Source of the DNA: Halobaculum marinum | GTDB taxonomy: Archaea > Halobacteriota > Halobacteria > Halobacteriales > Haloferacaceae | Assembly (NCBI RefSeq): GCF_029338555.1 | Contig: NZ_CP119989.1 | Span: 2,604,001 to 2,668,000 of the forward strand | Direction of reading: 5' to 3' | DNA: 64,000 nt | Part shown: piece by piece, positions 36,249 through 44,888 of the stretch | How the letters are laid out: every line of letters starts with the position of its first letter | How positions within the stretch are numbered: position 1 is the stretch's first letter | Translations under genes and position numbers: made by a program | Notes under the pieces: generated by a model | What the model was told of the DNA's origin: nothing | Seen by the model: the letters and a program-made list of their open reading frames with translations, nothing else | Databases searched by the model: none

Positions 36249-36902
36249 ATGAGCGATTCCGACGTTCCCTCGCAGGTGCCCGTGGAGTGCCCGGGCTGTG
36301 CCGAGGAGACGCCCCACGAGGTGCTGAAGCCCGGCGGTCACGCGACGGTGCAGTGTACGGTCTGCGGTCACACGCACAAAGTCGAGGTGCCCGAACCGAC
36401 GACCGTCGACGTCGACGTGGTCGTCTCGCAGGACGGCGAGTCGTACACCGCGACGCTGGAGGGCGAGCCCGACCAGCTCGTCGAGGTCGGCGACGAGTTC
36501 ATCGTCGAGACCGAACAGGCGATCCAACAGGTGCGCGTCACCTCCATCGAGTTGGAGGGCGACCGTCGCGTCGAGCAGTCCGACATCGACCACGCCGCGA
36601 CCGTCTGGACGCGCGTCGTCGACAACGTCTCCGTCAACATCACCGTCCACCCGAAGGACGGGCGCCGCGACGAGACGCGCTCGCTGAAGGTGTACGTCCC
36701 CGGCGACTACGAGTTCGTCGTCGGGCAGACCGTCTCCTTCGGCGACGACGAGATCGAAATCGAGGGCGTGCAGGTGCGCGACGAGACCGCCGACACCTAC
36801 CGCCACGAGAAATTCGACCACGACGGCGACATGGTGTACGCGAAGGACGTGAAGCGGGTGTACGCCCGCGACACCAAGACGGCCGCCTGGTCCGCCTGGT
36901 GA
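36249..36902 (+). CDS. HVO_0476-family zinc finger protein
   Basis: A 217-residue protein. The N-terminus holds a zinc ribbon with CPGC and CTVC pairs (VECPGCAEETPHE, VQCTVCGHTHKV). The remainder is beta-rich, with a domain in the middle (VDVDVVVSQDGESYTATLEG) and the conserved end KRVYARDTKTAAWSAW. It corresponds to a conserved haloarchaeal family named after Haloferax HVO_0476. In Haloferax that locus number is close to the glycolytic gap, matching the distance here. Molecular role unknown. Confidence 0.8.
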   Translation: MSDSDVPSQVPVECPGCAEETPHEVLKPGGHATVQCTVCGHTHKVEVPEPTTVDVDVVVSQDGESYTATLEGEPDQLVEVGDEFIVETEQAIQQVRVTSIELEGDRRVEQSDIDHAATVWTRVVDNVSVNITVHPKDGRRDETRSLKVYVPGDYEFVVGQTVSFGDDEIEIEGVQVRDETADTYRHEKFDHDGDMVYAKDVKRVYARDTKTAAWSAW

Positions 36903-37047
36903 GAAGGCGATAGCCCCGACCGAACACCGATTCTCTCGACGGCTGAAGTGCGCTTCAGCGAGCGCTTTTCTTCCTCCTTGCACATCCCGAGACCGTGCGA
37001 CCGAGTCCCCGATCACACCCAACCGACCCCCGCGACGGAGGTCACCG

Positions 37048-38145
37048 ATGAGCGAGTGGCGCGTCGCCGACCCGACCGCCCGCACGACCGACCCCGACGC
37101 CGCACAGCCGCCACGCGAGACGACGTTCGCCGACGCGGCCGCGCACGCGAACTTCGTCGTCCACGAACCGACGACCCTCCCCGACGACTGTGCCGTCGAG
37201 ACAGTGACCTACCGGCCGGAACAGCCGCCGGGCAGACCTGAGGGCGTCGAGGCGGCCGACCTCGGGCAGACACCGTGGAGCGAGGGGAACCCCTCCAGCG
37301 TGCGCGCCGTGGTCCGCGGCGACGACCGTGCGCTCCGGGTCAAGCAGTTCCTGTACGACTGGGCGCCCCCCGCGGCGAGCGTCGCGCCGCTGTGGCGCAC
37401 GCCGGCGCCGACGCCCGTCGCCTGCGATGACGCGGTGGGCTGGCTCGGCACCGACTACGAGGACCGGCGCGGCGCGTGTCTCCAGCGCGAGCGCGCACAG
37501 ATCGAGGTGTCGGTCACCGCGGGCTCGTTCGCGGACGACGAACTCGCGGCGCTGCTGCGCGGGTTCGCGCCCGCCGACCCCGAGGCGAGCCGAGGGGTCC
37601 GCGAGGCGCCGTTTCACGCGCTGAACTACTGGGTCCGGTTCGGTTGTCGGCCACCGGGCGTCCCGCACGGTCTGTGGGACCACTCGGGTCCGCGGCCGTA
37701 CGACGAGAGCCGACCCGTGTCGCTGTCTGCGCTGGCGGCGGCGTCGGAGCGCTACACCCCACAGCCGCTCGTCCCGGGCGACCGCGGGGCAGGCGACGCC
37801 TTCGTGTTCGACTCGGCGCTGGCGTTCCCCGAGGCCGACGCGGTCGAACTCCTGTTCCGCGACCGCACGACCGGAAGCGACCACCTCTGGATCACCGCCG
37901 CGGCGGCGGGGAGTCCGCTCGCGCCGGCGTTGCCTCCGGCGGAGGCCGACCAGCCAGCCGAGACGCGCGAACGGATCGACTGCCGCGGAACCAACGTGTA
38001 CTACGCCGCACTCACCGAGGAGCACGGCGCGTGGGAGGCACAGTGGGCGGACGACGGGGTCCGGTACGCCGTCTGGGCGGGCGCCTCGCACGGCCTCGAC
38101 GGGGCGGCGTTCCGCGAGGTCGTCGCCGGACTGACACCGCCGTAG
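37048..38145 (+). CDS. Uncharacterised two-domain haloarchaeal protein
   Basis: A 365-residue acidic protein without signal peptide or membrane segment. It appears to have two similar halves: each contains a beta stretch around an ITA/VSVTAG-like strand and ends with a helix of the form DDELAALLRGFAP or GAAFREVVAGLTP, resembling the C-terminus of DUF4367-type domains. No catalytic motif seen. It precedes the methyltransferase on the same strand with a 116-base gap. Confidence 0.6.
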   Translation: MSEWRVADPTARTTDPDAAQPPRETTFADAAAHANFVVHEPTTLPDDCAVETVTYRPEQPPGRPEGVEAADLGQTPWSEGNPSSVRAVVRGDDRALRVKQFLYDWAPPAASVAPLWRTPAPTPVACDDAVGWLGTDYEDRRGACLQRERAQIEVSVTAGSFADDELAALLRGFAPADPEASRGVREAPFHALNYWVRFGCRPPGVPHGLWDHSGPRPYDESRPVSLSALAAASERYTPQPLVPGDRGAGDAFVFDSALAFPEADAVELLFRDRTTGSDHLWITAAAAGSPLAPALPPAEADQPAETRERIDCRGTNVYYAALTEEHGAWEAQWADDGVRYAVWAGASHGLDGAAFREVVAGLTPP

Positions 38146-38261
38146 CCCGCCGATACGCCCGGTCCGACGACTGCGTTCCCGAGCACCGCCCCGATTCCGT
38201 GGCGCGCCCCCCGTGGAGGGATGCTCTTTTATCCACCCAGTCAAACTCCCGCGAACGAACG

Positions 38262-39185
38262 ATGCCGACCGACGAGCGGACCGGGCTCGACACCGAGGAA
38301 CTGCTCCTCGTGTGGGCAGCGCGGCGGACGGGCGTGTTGGACGCGCTGTTGACGACGGCGGGGACGCCGGCGGAGGTGGCCGCCGCGACCGACGTCGCGG
38401 AGCCGCTGGCTCGACGGCTCGTCGAGGCGCTGGCGGAGTTGGGGTTCTTCGAGGCCGTCGACGACGAGTACGAGCCGACGAACCGCGCGCTCGGGATGCT
38501 CGCGAAGCGCGACGTGCGCTCCATCGGGTCGGTCCCTCACGACCTCGACGTGCTCGACGAGTTGGTCGGGCTCCCCGAGACGCTGGAGACGGGCGTCCCG
38601 CCCGAGCGTCGCAGCGACTGGGAGGCGAACGCGCTGGGCGCGCACTACGCCACCGACCCCGCCGTCGTCCGGGCGTGCGTCACCGCCGCGGTCCGGGCGA
38701 ACCCCGACGCCGACTCGGTGGTGGACCTGTGCGGTGGCTCCGGCGTGTACGCCCGCGAGTTCGCCGCCCGCGGCGTCGACGCGACGCTGGTCGAGTCGCC
38801 GTCTGCGGTCGACCTGCTCGGGCGCGTCCACGGCGACCGCGTGTCCTTGCACGCGGGCATCCCCGCGACGCTCGACCGGAGCTTCGACCTCGCGTTCCTC
38901 GGCGACGGCCTCTCCGGGATGGACCCCGGCGAAATCGTGCCGACGCTGTCGGTCGCGGTCGACCTGCTCGACGGCGACGGCGCCCTCGTCGCGACCGACG
39001 TGCTCGACGACGACTCGGGCGACGCCGTCGCCGTGGAGGCACGCGCGCTCGCCGCGGGGCACGGGGGCGCCTACGCGCCCGAGACCGTCCGCGACTGGTT
39101 CTCCGAGGCCGGCCTCGCGGACGTGCGCGTCGAGCCGATCCCCGGGATCGGCCGGCACGCCGCCGTCGGCGTCGTCGACGGCTGA
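38262..39185 (+). CDS. SAM methyltransferase with winged-helix N-terminus
   Basis: A 307-residue protein. The first 90 residues form a winged-helix dimerisation domain (ELLLVWAARRTGVLDALL, LVEALAELGFFEAV). The SAM-binding motif I is VVDLCGGSGVYAREF, with the acidic loop later (LAFLGDGLSGMDPGEI). The architecture is that of plant/bacterial O-methyltransferase-like enzymes. A TATA-like CTTTTAT at 38225-38231 stands before ATG 38262. Substrate unknown. Confidence 0.75.
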   Translation: MPTDERTGLDTEELLLVWAARRTGVLDALLTTAGTPAEVAAATDVAEPLARRLVEALAELGFFEAVDDEYEPTNRALGMLAKRDVRSIGSVPHDLDVLDELVGLPETLETGVPPERRSDWEANALGAHYATDPAVVRACVTAAVRANPDADSVVDLCGGSGVYAREFAARGVDATLVESPSAVDLLGRVHGDRVSLHAGIPATLDRSFDLAFLGDGLSGMDPGEIVPTLSVAVDLLDGDGALVATDVLDDDSGDAVAVEARALAAGHGGAYAPETVRDWFSEAGLADVRVEPIPGIGRHAAVGVVDG

Positions 39186-39369
39186 CCGCCGGTCCCCACG
39201 ATGACGTTCGCGTTCGCGCAGAGGTCACCACTCGCTCCGCGATCGGGGCGAAACCGCTGGGCTGAGAGTTTCTGTTAAGTAGATACGATCCAACTGGCAG
39301 TCGAATGTGTGACGAGTCCCGACACGGTGTCGGTCTCCTGCAGTCAGGTTCGGTTCACGGTCGAGGGTC

Positions 39370-40701
39370 GTGACCGGCGCCATCGTCGAGGTCGTCTCGC
39401 CGGAGACGCTGCGCGTCCTCAGCGATGCGTGGTCGTTCGTCCTGTCCTCGCCGGACGTGTTCGTCGCGTTCGTCCTCTGGCAGTTGCTGCTGCTGTACAC
39501 CGTCCCGGTCGCGTTCTGGGACTACGAACTGCTCCGGTCGACCGTCAGCCGACGCCGCATCGCGCGGTCGAGCGATCCGACCCTCAGTTGGGACCTCGAC
39601 GCCGTGCAAGTGCGGATCCTCACCATCGGCAACGAGGCTGTCGTGCGCGAGACCGTCGCGTCCCTGCCCGATGGACTCGACGACGTGGTCGTCGTCGCGG
39701 AGGAACCGATCGACGTGCCGGGCGCTGAGGTGTTGGTCGTGCCGGACGACTTCGTCTGCACCGCGACCCACAAGGGACGCGCCGTGGAGTGGGCGCGGCG
39801 CAACCACCCGACCGACCGCGAGTACGTGCTGTACCTCGACGAGGACACCGACGCGTCGGCGCTGACGGAGATTCCGTCGAACGCGGACGTCGTCCAGTTC
39901 CGCGAACGTCCGTCCCGGAGCGGCGGGTTGGTCCCGTACTTGGCGGAGATCCACCGCATCGGCTTCAACGTCGAACAGCGGGCGTTCCCGTTCTTGGGCA
40001 TCCCGTTCTACGCGTGGGGCGGTGGGATCGCGATCCGGCGGAGTCTGGAGGAGGAGGTGACCTGGGACACGCCGAGCATCGTCGAGGACTCGGTGTTCCT
40101 CTGGCGCGCGGTCCGCGAGTACGGCGCGACGCTGGACGTCGCCGACGTGCCCCTCCGTAACCAGGCGCCACCCTCGGTGTCGGCGATGATCGCACAGCGA
40201 CGCCGGTGGTTGACGGGGACCCGCACGCGCACGGACCTGCTCCCGAAGGACTACCGCGTCCTCTACCAGATGCGCGACCTCGGGTGGGCGCTGTCGACGG
40301 TCAGCCCGTTGCTGTGGCTCGGCTCCGTCGTGAGCTACCTCGGGTACACCGACCTCTCGCTGCTCCCGGTGTTCTTCCCGGAGGCGTACACGGCGCTCTC
40401 GCTCGTCCTCCTGTGTCACGTGTACGGGTGGTCGCTCCTGGGTCTCGTCACCTACCGACCGCCGGCAGCGGTGTGGGTGTACCTGCTCGTGTTCACCCCG
40501 CTCGTCGTCACGGTCCACTCGGCGGGCGCGCTGTACGGGCTGCTCCGCCCCGCGAAGACGTTCGCCGTCACCCGGAAGGTCGTCGAGGCGGCGCCCGACG
40601 GGGTCGACGACGCGCTCGGGGAGGTACTGGACGTCCCGACCGACGACGACGCGCCGGAGCACCTCCTCGAGAGTGACGGCGGCGAAGAGGAGCGCCCGTG
40701 A
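39370..40701 (+). CDS. Processive GT2-like glycosyltransferase, membrane
   Basis: A 443-residue integral membrane glycosyltransferase starting GTG. One helix lies near the N-terminus (about residues 30-50), then the catalytic domain with D157-E-D159 (YLDEDTDA), the EDS acid (IVEDSVFLW) and Q276-R-R-R-W280, the Q/RxxRW motif of processive beta-glycan synthases. Three or more helices follow. The DEDT form recalls Egghead-type beta-mannosyltransferases. Its stop overlaps the GTG of a GH26 gene, implying one polysaccharide unit made and trimmed together. The polymer is not known. Confidence 0.75.
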   Translation: MTGAIVEVVSPETLRVLSDAWSFVLSSPDVFVAFVLWQLLLLYTVPVAFWDYELLRSTVSRRRIARSSDPTLSWDLDAVQVRILTIGNEAVVRETVASLPDGLDDVVVVAEEPIDVPGAEVLVVPDDFVCTATHKGRAVEWARRNHPTDREYVLYLDEDTDASALTEIPSNADVVQFRERPSRSGGLVPYLAEIHRIGFNVEQRAFPFLGIPFYAWGGGIAIRRSLEEEVTWDTPSIVEDSVFLWRAVREYGATLDVADVPLRNQAPPSVSAMIAQRRRWLTGTRTRTDLLPKDYRVLYQMRDLGWALSTVSPLLWLGSVVSYLGYTDLSLLPVFFPEAYTALSLVLLCHVYGWSLLGLVTYRPPAAVWVYLLVFTPLVVTVHSAGALYGLLRPAKTFAVTRKVVEAAPDGVDDALGEVLDVPTDDDAPEHLLESDGGEEERP

Positions 40702-41735
40702 CCCCACCCGACAGCGGTCGAGGTGGCAGACGGTCACGCTCGACGGCGGCCCGCCCGCCGCTCGACGGGTCGGGACGGAGGCTCGGCGGGGCGTTCCTCG
40801 GCGACGTCCCCGAGTCGCTGCAGCGCGCCAGCGACGTGGAGGCGTGGCTCTCGACCGGCCTGGACGTCCAGACCGTGTTCGAGCCGTGGGCGACCGCACC
40901 CGTTGCGATCGCCGACCTGTTCGATCGGTTGGCCGCCGTCTGGGAGGCGGGCCGGACGCCCCTGCTGACGTGGGAACCGTTCACCCGTACTCCCGAGGAG
41001 ACGCCGGACGACCTCCTCGTGCGGATCGTGCGCGGTCGCTACGACGAGTACCTCGGCGAGTGGGGGCGCGCCCTCTCGCAGTGGCTCGCCGGACCGGACG
41101 GCGAACACGGCACCCCGGACGACCGCCGGATCCTGATCCGCCCGATGCACGAAGCGAACGGCGACTGGTACCCGTGGGCGCCGTCGGTCGCGGAGACGCC
41201 CGCTTCGACGTACGTTCGCGCGTGGCGACGGATCCACCGCGAGGTCACCAAGCGCCTCCCGGCCGACGCCGCCGTGTCGTGGATCTGGGCCGTCAACCAC
41301 GTCGACGTGGGCGACGTGCACGCGGAGGCACTGTTCCCCGGCGACGACGCCGTCGACTGGGTCGGCGTCGACGGCTTCAACTGGGGGACGAGTCGCGAGT
41401 GGAGCGCGTGGCGCGACCCGGCGGCGGTGTTCGGCGAGATGCTCGACCGCGTCGCCGGGTGCTCGGCACGCCCGCTGTGTGTCCCCGAGTTCGGCTGTGG
41501 CTCCGAGCGAGCGACCGGTCCAGATCCGGACGCAAAGAGCGCGTGGCTCGCCGACGCGTTCGCCACGTTCGTGGACCGGGACGTCCGCCTCGCTGGGTAC
41601 TTCGGTACCGACAAAGAGACCGACTGGGCCGTCTTCGGCGGCGAGCGCGGCGCGAACACGATCCGCGTCGACGGGCGCTCGTACCGGACGTACCCGGGGT
41701 TCAGGCGCGGCTACCGCGCGTTCGTCGACGCGTAG
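40698..41735 (+). CDS. GH26 glycoside hydrolase (beta-mannanase-like)
   Basis: A 345-residue (beta/alpha)8 enzyme. The acid/base is E152 in RPMHEANGDWYPW and the nucleophile E264 in CVPEFGCGS, in the order and spacing of GH26 retaining enzymes. WIWAVN and GVDGFNWG between them are typical too. GH26 members cleave beta-1,4-mannan or mixed beta-glucan. No signal peptide or membrane helix is visible, odd for a polysaccharide hydrolase. It is translationally coupled (GTGA) to the GT2 synthase, similar to a BcsA-BcsZ arrangement. Confidence 0.8.
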   Translation: MTPPDSGRGGRRSRSTAARPPLDGSGRRLGGAFLGDVPESLQRASDVEAWLSTGLDVQTVFEPWATAPVAIADLFDRLAAVWEAGRTPLLTWEPFTRTPEETPDDLLVRIVRGRYDEYLGEWGRALSQWLAGPDGEHGTPDDRRILIRPMHEANGDWYPWAPSVAETPASTYVRAWRRIHREVTKRLPADAAVSWIWAVNHVDVGDVHAEALFPGDDAVDWVGVDGFNWGTSREWSAWRDPAAVFGEMLDRVAGCSARPLCVPEFGCGSERATGPDPDAKSAWLADAFATFVDRDVRLAGYFGTDKETDWAVFGGERGANTIRVDGRSYRTYPGFRRGYRAFVDA

Positions 41736-41809
41736 CGTCGAACCGTCGGCGGGTCGATGCTCCGGAAAAGTGGCGTTTTACACGTCCGCGCTACGTCTTG
41801 GCCCGACGC

Positions 41810-42028
41810 TCAGGCGGTCGACTCCTCGACGGCGGCCTCGGACTCGGTGTGGGCCGACTCGCGGATGTCGCGTTCGATCTCCTCGCGCCCCTTCTTGAAC
41901 TCGCCCATCGCCTGCCCGCTGGAGCGGGCGAGTTGCGGCAGCTTGTTCGCGCCGAACAGCAGGACGACGATGAGGAGGATCACGAGCATCTCGGGGCCGC
42001 CGGGTATCATGCCGAACAGTAGGGTCAT
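41810..42028 (-). CDS. tatA: Twin-arginine translocase subunit TatA
   Basis: A 72-residue TatA protein. The N-terminal transmembrane helix GGPEMLVILLIVVLLFG is preceded by the conserved Glu (E13) and followed by the FGANKLPQLARSSGQAMGEFKKG hinge and amphipathic helix. The ATG at 42028 is chosen; in-frame ATGs at 42055 and 42061 add 9-11 residues. tatC is not in the window. Several putative Tat substrates lie a few kilobases away. Confidence 0.9.
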   Translation of the reverse strand: MTLLFGMIPGGPEMLVILLIVVLLFGANKLPQLARSSGQAMGEFKKGREEIERDIRESAHTESEAAVEESTA

Positions 42029-42067
42029 CACCGTCCGATAGTCGGGACGGGCCATGAACACGCACCG

Positions 42068-42083
42068 CGTTCCCCGGGGAACG
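42068..42083. promoter_or_regulatory. 16-bp palindrome upstream of tatA
   Basis: CGTTCCCCGGGGAACG is a perfect 16-base palindrome, 40 bases before the chosen tatA start. It could be an operator or a hairpin in the transcript leader. Confidence 0.4.
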
Positions 42084-42135
42084 GTGTCCCTGTCAGGTCA
42101 GTGTGAGAAGAACACTGTCGGGTTGGTCCGAGAAG

Positions 42136-42155
42136 CGCGCCGGCGCGCCGGCGCG
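42136..42155. terminator. Perfect 20-bp GC palindrome after regulator gene
   Basis: CGCGCCGGCGCGCCGGCGCG, eleven bases beyond the stop of the minus-strand winged-helix gene. Position suits a transcription end or mRNA-protecting hairpin; no T tract follows. Confidence 0.4.
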
Positions 42156-42165
42156 TCGGGGGGTC

Positions 42166-42831
42166 TCAGTCGGTGTCCTGCAGTCGATTCACATCGCCGC
42201 CGGTCCCGTCGCCGTCGTCGTTGCGGGCGGCGTACTGCGTGTCGCTCTGGTGTGCCGAGCCGCTGAGGACTGCGGGACGCGTCCGGAGATACATCCCGAT
42301 CGTCACCAGTCCGAAGGCGGCGGTGACGGTCGCGGTCAGGAGGTAGCCGTCGAGGAGGGCGAACGGCGGCACTCCGAGCCACGACAGCGCGGTGACGACG
42401 GCCCCCGACAGGACGGCGACGAGGGCCATGCGCGTGTACTTCTCGCCGATGTCGCGACGCGGCCACAGATACGGCTGGAGCTCCTCCCCGACCTCGGTCA
42501 GCGCGACCGTGCCCCGGTTCACGTCGTACTCGACGACGTCGTACTCAGCGAGTTTCGGGAGATGCGTCTGTCGAAGCGCGGTGTACGTCCGCTTGCGCTC
42601 CTTCGAGGTGACCGCCTCGGGGGGCTTGCCGGTCTCCCACGCCGCGAGCCGGCGTGCGAGGTCGGAGACGGTCGAGGTGCCGTCGTTGGCGACGAGGGCG
42701 TGTAAGACGTTCCGACGGCGACGACTGCTCAACAGCGAGTACATCGCGTCGCGGTCGATCTTGCCGCTCGATTCGACGACGGGGCCGGTAGTAGCGGATT
42801 CCCGCTGAGGAAGGATGGATATCTGTGACAC
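42166..42831 (-). CDS. DUF7344-type winged-helix membrane regulator
   Basis: A 221-residue protein. The N-terminal half is a haloarchaeal winged helix: AMYSLLSSRRRRNVLHALV, then AWETGKPPEAV, the TYTALRQTHLPKLAEYDVVEYD recognition part and VALTEVGEEL wing. The second half contains two transmembrane helices (ALVAVLSGAVVTALSWL and GYLLTATVTAAFGLVTIGMYL). Membrane-anchored regulators of this type are common in haloarchaea. The start is the GTG at 42831, about 35 bases after the expected transcription start. A paralogue lies at 44337-44888. Confidence 0.8.
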   Translation of the reverse strand: MSQISILPQRESATTGPVVESSGKIDRDAMYSLLSSRRRRNVLHALVANDGTSTVSDLARRLAAWETGKPPEAVTSKERKRTYTALRQTHLPKLAEYDVVEYDVNRGTVALTEVGEELQPYLWPRRDIGEKYTRMALVAVLSGAVVTALSWLGVPPFALLDGYLLTATVTAAFGLVTIGMYLRTRPAVLSGSAHQSDTQYAARNDDGDGTGGDVNRLQDTD

Positions 42832-42908
42832 TGCGAACCCCTGGCGATCGGATGCGACCGGGCACGCGACCGACGACAAATTAATCGTTTTTGGGTATTT
42901 AATGTTAT

Positions 42909-42927
42909 CGTGTCAATATGAGACACG
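42909..42927. promoter_or_regulatory. Inverted repeat between divergent genes
   Basis: CGTGTC-N7-GACACG, six-base arms, lying beside TATA-like TATTTAAT (42895-42902) between the winged-helix gene and the zinc-binding membrane protein gene. Candidate operator for one or both. Confidence 0.4.
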
Positions 42928-43085
42928 GGCCCGCACATATCTGGCTCAAACCTGGCGTGAACGGCTCGGCAGGGCCCTCCTGTCCGGGCGCAGGGTGCCC
43001 GTGCGCGCAGGCATCGCGGTGCGTTCTTACGTCGACAGTCGGCGTACCAGCCGGTACACCCGCCCACGGCGGGCGACCACGCACC

Positions 43086-43943
43086 ATGTCCATACACGAC
43101 TCTTCACTGACCGGCCGTGTCGCATCGTCACTCAGACGCCTCCGCAACCCCGCGTACACCGGGGCGAACCGCTGTTACCCCTGCACCGGCGTCAACCTCG
43201 CGGCGACCGGGGCGCTGGCGCTGGCCGCCGGTACAGTCTCCGTGCCGGCAGGTGTGGCCGTGGCCGCTGGCGGTGCCGCTGCCGTCTACTTCCGAGGCTA
43301 TCTCGTACCCGGGACGCCCGAACTCACGAAACGCTATCTGCCGGAGCGCGTGCTCCGCTGGTTCGACAAGGCGCCGACGGGCGACGCGCTCGGCGGCATC
43401 GACCCGGAGCAGTATCTCCGTGCCGCTGGCGCGGTGATCGACGGCCCGGACGGCGACCTGACGGTCGCTCCCGCGATGCGGGCCGCCATCGTCTCCGAGG
43501 TGGCGGACCTCGACAGCGACGACGCGCTCGCGTTCGCGCTGGCCGACGCCCTCGGGTTCGACCCCGCCGAGGTGACCGTCCGCGTCGAGGGGGCCGGCTA
43601 CGGCGCCCGGATCGGCAACCAACCCGCCGGGCGGTGGGAGTCGCGCGTCGCACTCGCCACGGACCTGGCGGCCCACGAGGTGTTCACCCGCCAGGTCGGC
43701 GGCTGGCGCGGTCTGCCCGCAGACACACGCGCGAGTCTCCTGGGCGCGTTCCGCCTCTGCATGGACAGTTGCCCCGCCTGCGACGGCGCCGTCTCGCTCG
43801 GCACCGACGTCGCCGAGTCGTGCTGCCGCTCGTACGAGGTGCTCGTCGCCACCTGCGCCGGGTGCGACGCTCGCCTGTTCGAAGTCGACGCATCGCTCGT
43901 CGGCGTGACCGAAGACGACGCCTCCCAGCCTGTTCGCGCCTGA
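43086..43943 (+). CDS. Haloarchaeal membrane protein with C-terminal zinc site
   Basis: A 285-residue protein. The motif NPAYTGANRCYPCTGVN near residue 21 precedes two hydrophobic stretches (about 35-75). The soluble part ends in a Cys-rich site: CPACDG, then CCRSYEV and CAGCDAR, likely a zinc ribbon. The N-terminal motif recurs in an uncharacterised haloarchaeal family. An ATG at 42918 in the same frame gives a long, non-conserved leader and is rejected. It lies between two DUF7344-type regulators. Confidence 0.65.
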   Translation: MSIHDSSLTGRVASSLRRLRNPAYTGANRCYPCTGVNLAATGALALAAGTVSVPAGVAVAAGGAAAVYFRGYLVPGTPELTKRYLPERVLRWFDKAPTGDALGGIDPEQYLRAAGAVIDGPDGDLTVAPAMRAAIVSEVADLDSDDALAFALADALGFDPAEVTVRVEGAGYGARIGNQPAGRWESRVALATDLAAHEVFTRQVGGWRGLPADTRASLLGAFRLCMDSCPACDGAVSLGTDVAESCCRSYEVLVATCAGCDARLFEVDASLVGVTEDDASQPVRA

Positions 43944-44336
43944 GTCGCCCCCGTGTCCCCGCTGTCTCGCCGCAGTTCTGCTCCTTCTGACCCCACTCCG
44001 ACGCTGACCCAACTCCGACGAGCGGTCCGCACTCGCTCGCGTCCTACCGTGCCGTGCAGTCGGTGTCGCGACACGACGGGTCGAGACGTGTCGAACCGTG
44101 TCGTGTCGGCGCTCGACGCTCGACGCGACCGCCTGACGCGGTGGGCAAGTCCCTGGTCTCGTGGCGGTCGGCACGGTCTCGGAGCGCCATGAGCGGCCAC
44201 CGGCGAGGCGGGGACTGACTGGAACAGCCGGGAGAAACGGAGGGCGCGACACACGGTTGAGTAGGTGTATGCGGTGAGAACAGAGACTACGGTGCGCGCG
44301 GCGTGGAGAAGGTCGAGGGGAGGATAGTCGTCGGAC
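43944..44336. other. Intergenic region, 393 bp
   Basis: No frame with coding character. It holds short imperfect repeats of GTGTCG and CGACGCTCGACGC near 44080-44130 and no clear promoter. It separates the zinc-site gene from the converging second regulator. Confidence 0.6.
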
Positions 44337-44888
44337 TCAGGCGCGCGACGGGTGCCAGCCCTCGGCGGCAGTACCGCTTGGTCCGGCCCGCGAGCGCCGG
44401 GGGCGGAGGGTCCACACGTGGTACGCGGACGTGCCGGCGTACGCCGCGAGGCCCACCACCGCCGGGATCAGCGGGTCGACCGTCGCCAGCCCCGGCGCCC
44501 CGGCGAGGGTCGCGACGGTGGCGAACAGGCCAGAGACGCCGACGGTCCGGTACACCTCGCTCCACGAGAGACCGAACGGGCCGGTGTCGCGGATCCGACG
44601 GACGACCGCCTTGGCCGCCGGCGTCGCCACCGGGTCGCCGGCGTCGTCGACCCGCACCAGCCCGTGGCGTTCGAGCGTCGGGACGTGCGTCTGGCGCAGC
44701 GACGTGTAGACGCTCTCGCGGGCGGGTCGCGGCGCCGGTTCCTCGCCGGTCTCGACGGCGGCGACGGCGTCGGCGAGGGTCGCAAGCGAGGTGGGTTGGG
44801 CGGCGTCCCAGAGGTACTCAAGCGCCAGCCGGCGGCGCGAGCAGCTCAGGATCTGACAGAGGTCGGCGTCGGTGAGTGTCTGGGTCAT
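44337..44888 (-). CDS. Second DUF7344-type winged-helix membrane regulator
   Basis: A 183-residue paralogue of the gene at 42166. Winged-helix core: CQILSCSRRRLALEYLWDA, then VETGEEPAPRPARESVYTSLRQTHVPTLERHGLVRVDDAG. The C-terminal half carries two hydrophobic helices (VGVSGLFATVATLAG and LIPAVVGLAAYAGTSAYHVW). The ATG at 44888 starts MTQTLTD; an upstream in-frame ATG at 44942 is less likely. It is divergent from the TasA-like cluster and separated from it by a long leader, so it is a good candidate regulator of that cluster. Confidence 0.8.
   Translation of the reverse strand: MTQTLTDADLCQILSCSRRRLALEYLWDAAQPTSLATLADAVAAVETGEEPAPRPARESVYTSLRQTHVPTLERHGLVRVDDAGDPVATPAAKAVVRRIRDTGPFGLSWSEVYRTVGVSGLFATVATLAGAPGLATVDPLIPAVVGLAAYAGTSAYHVWTLRPRRSRAGPSGTAAEGWHPSRA

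Noticed and set aside
42136-42155. Possible CRISPR or mobile-element repeat
   Set aside because: It is a single GC palindrome without spaced copies; no CRISPR array, transposase, integrase or tRNA-linked attachment duplication is seen anywhere in the window, including next to the tRNA-Val.
42918-43085. An upstream ATG at 42918 that would extend the zinc-site membrane protein by 56 residues
   Set aside because: The extension is Gly/Pro/Cys-rich without conserved features and would place the start inside the inverted repeat region; the ATG at 43086 precedes the conserved part.
43953-44192. A 79-residue frame in the 393-bp intergenic region
   Set aside because: Ser/Arg/Thr-rich composition unlike haloarchaeal proteins and no promoter; judged to be chance.
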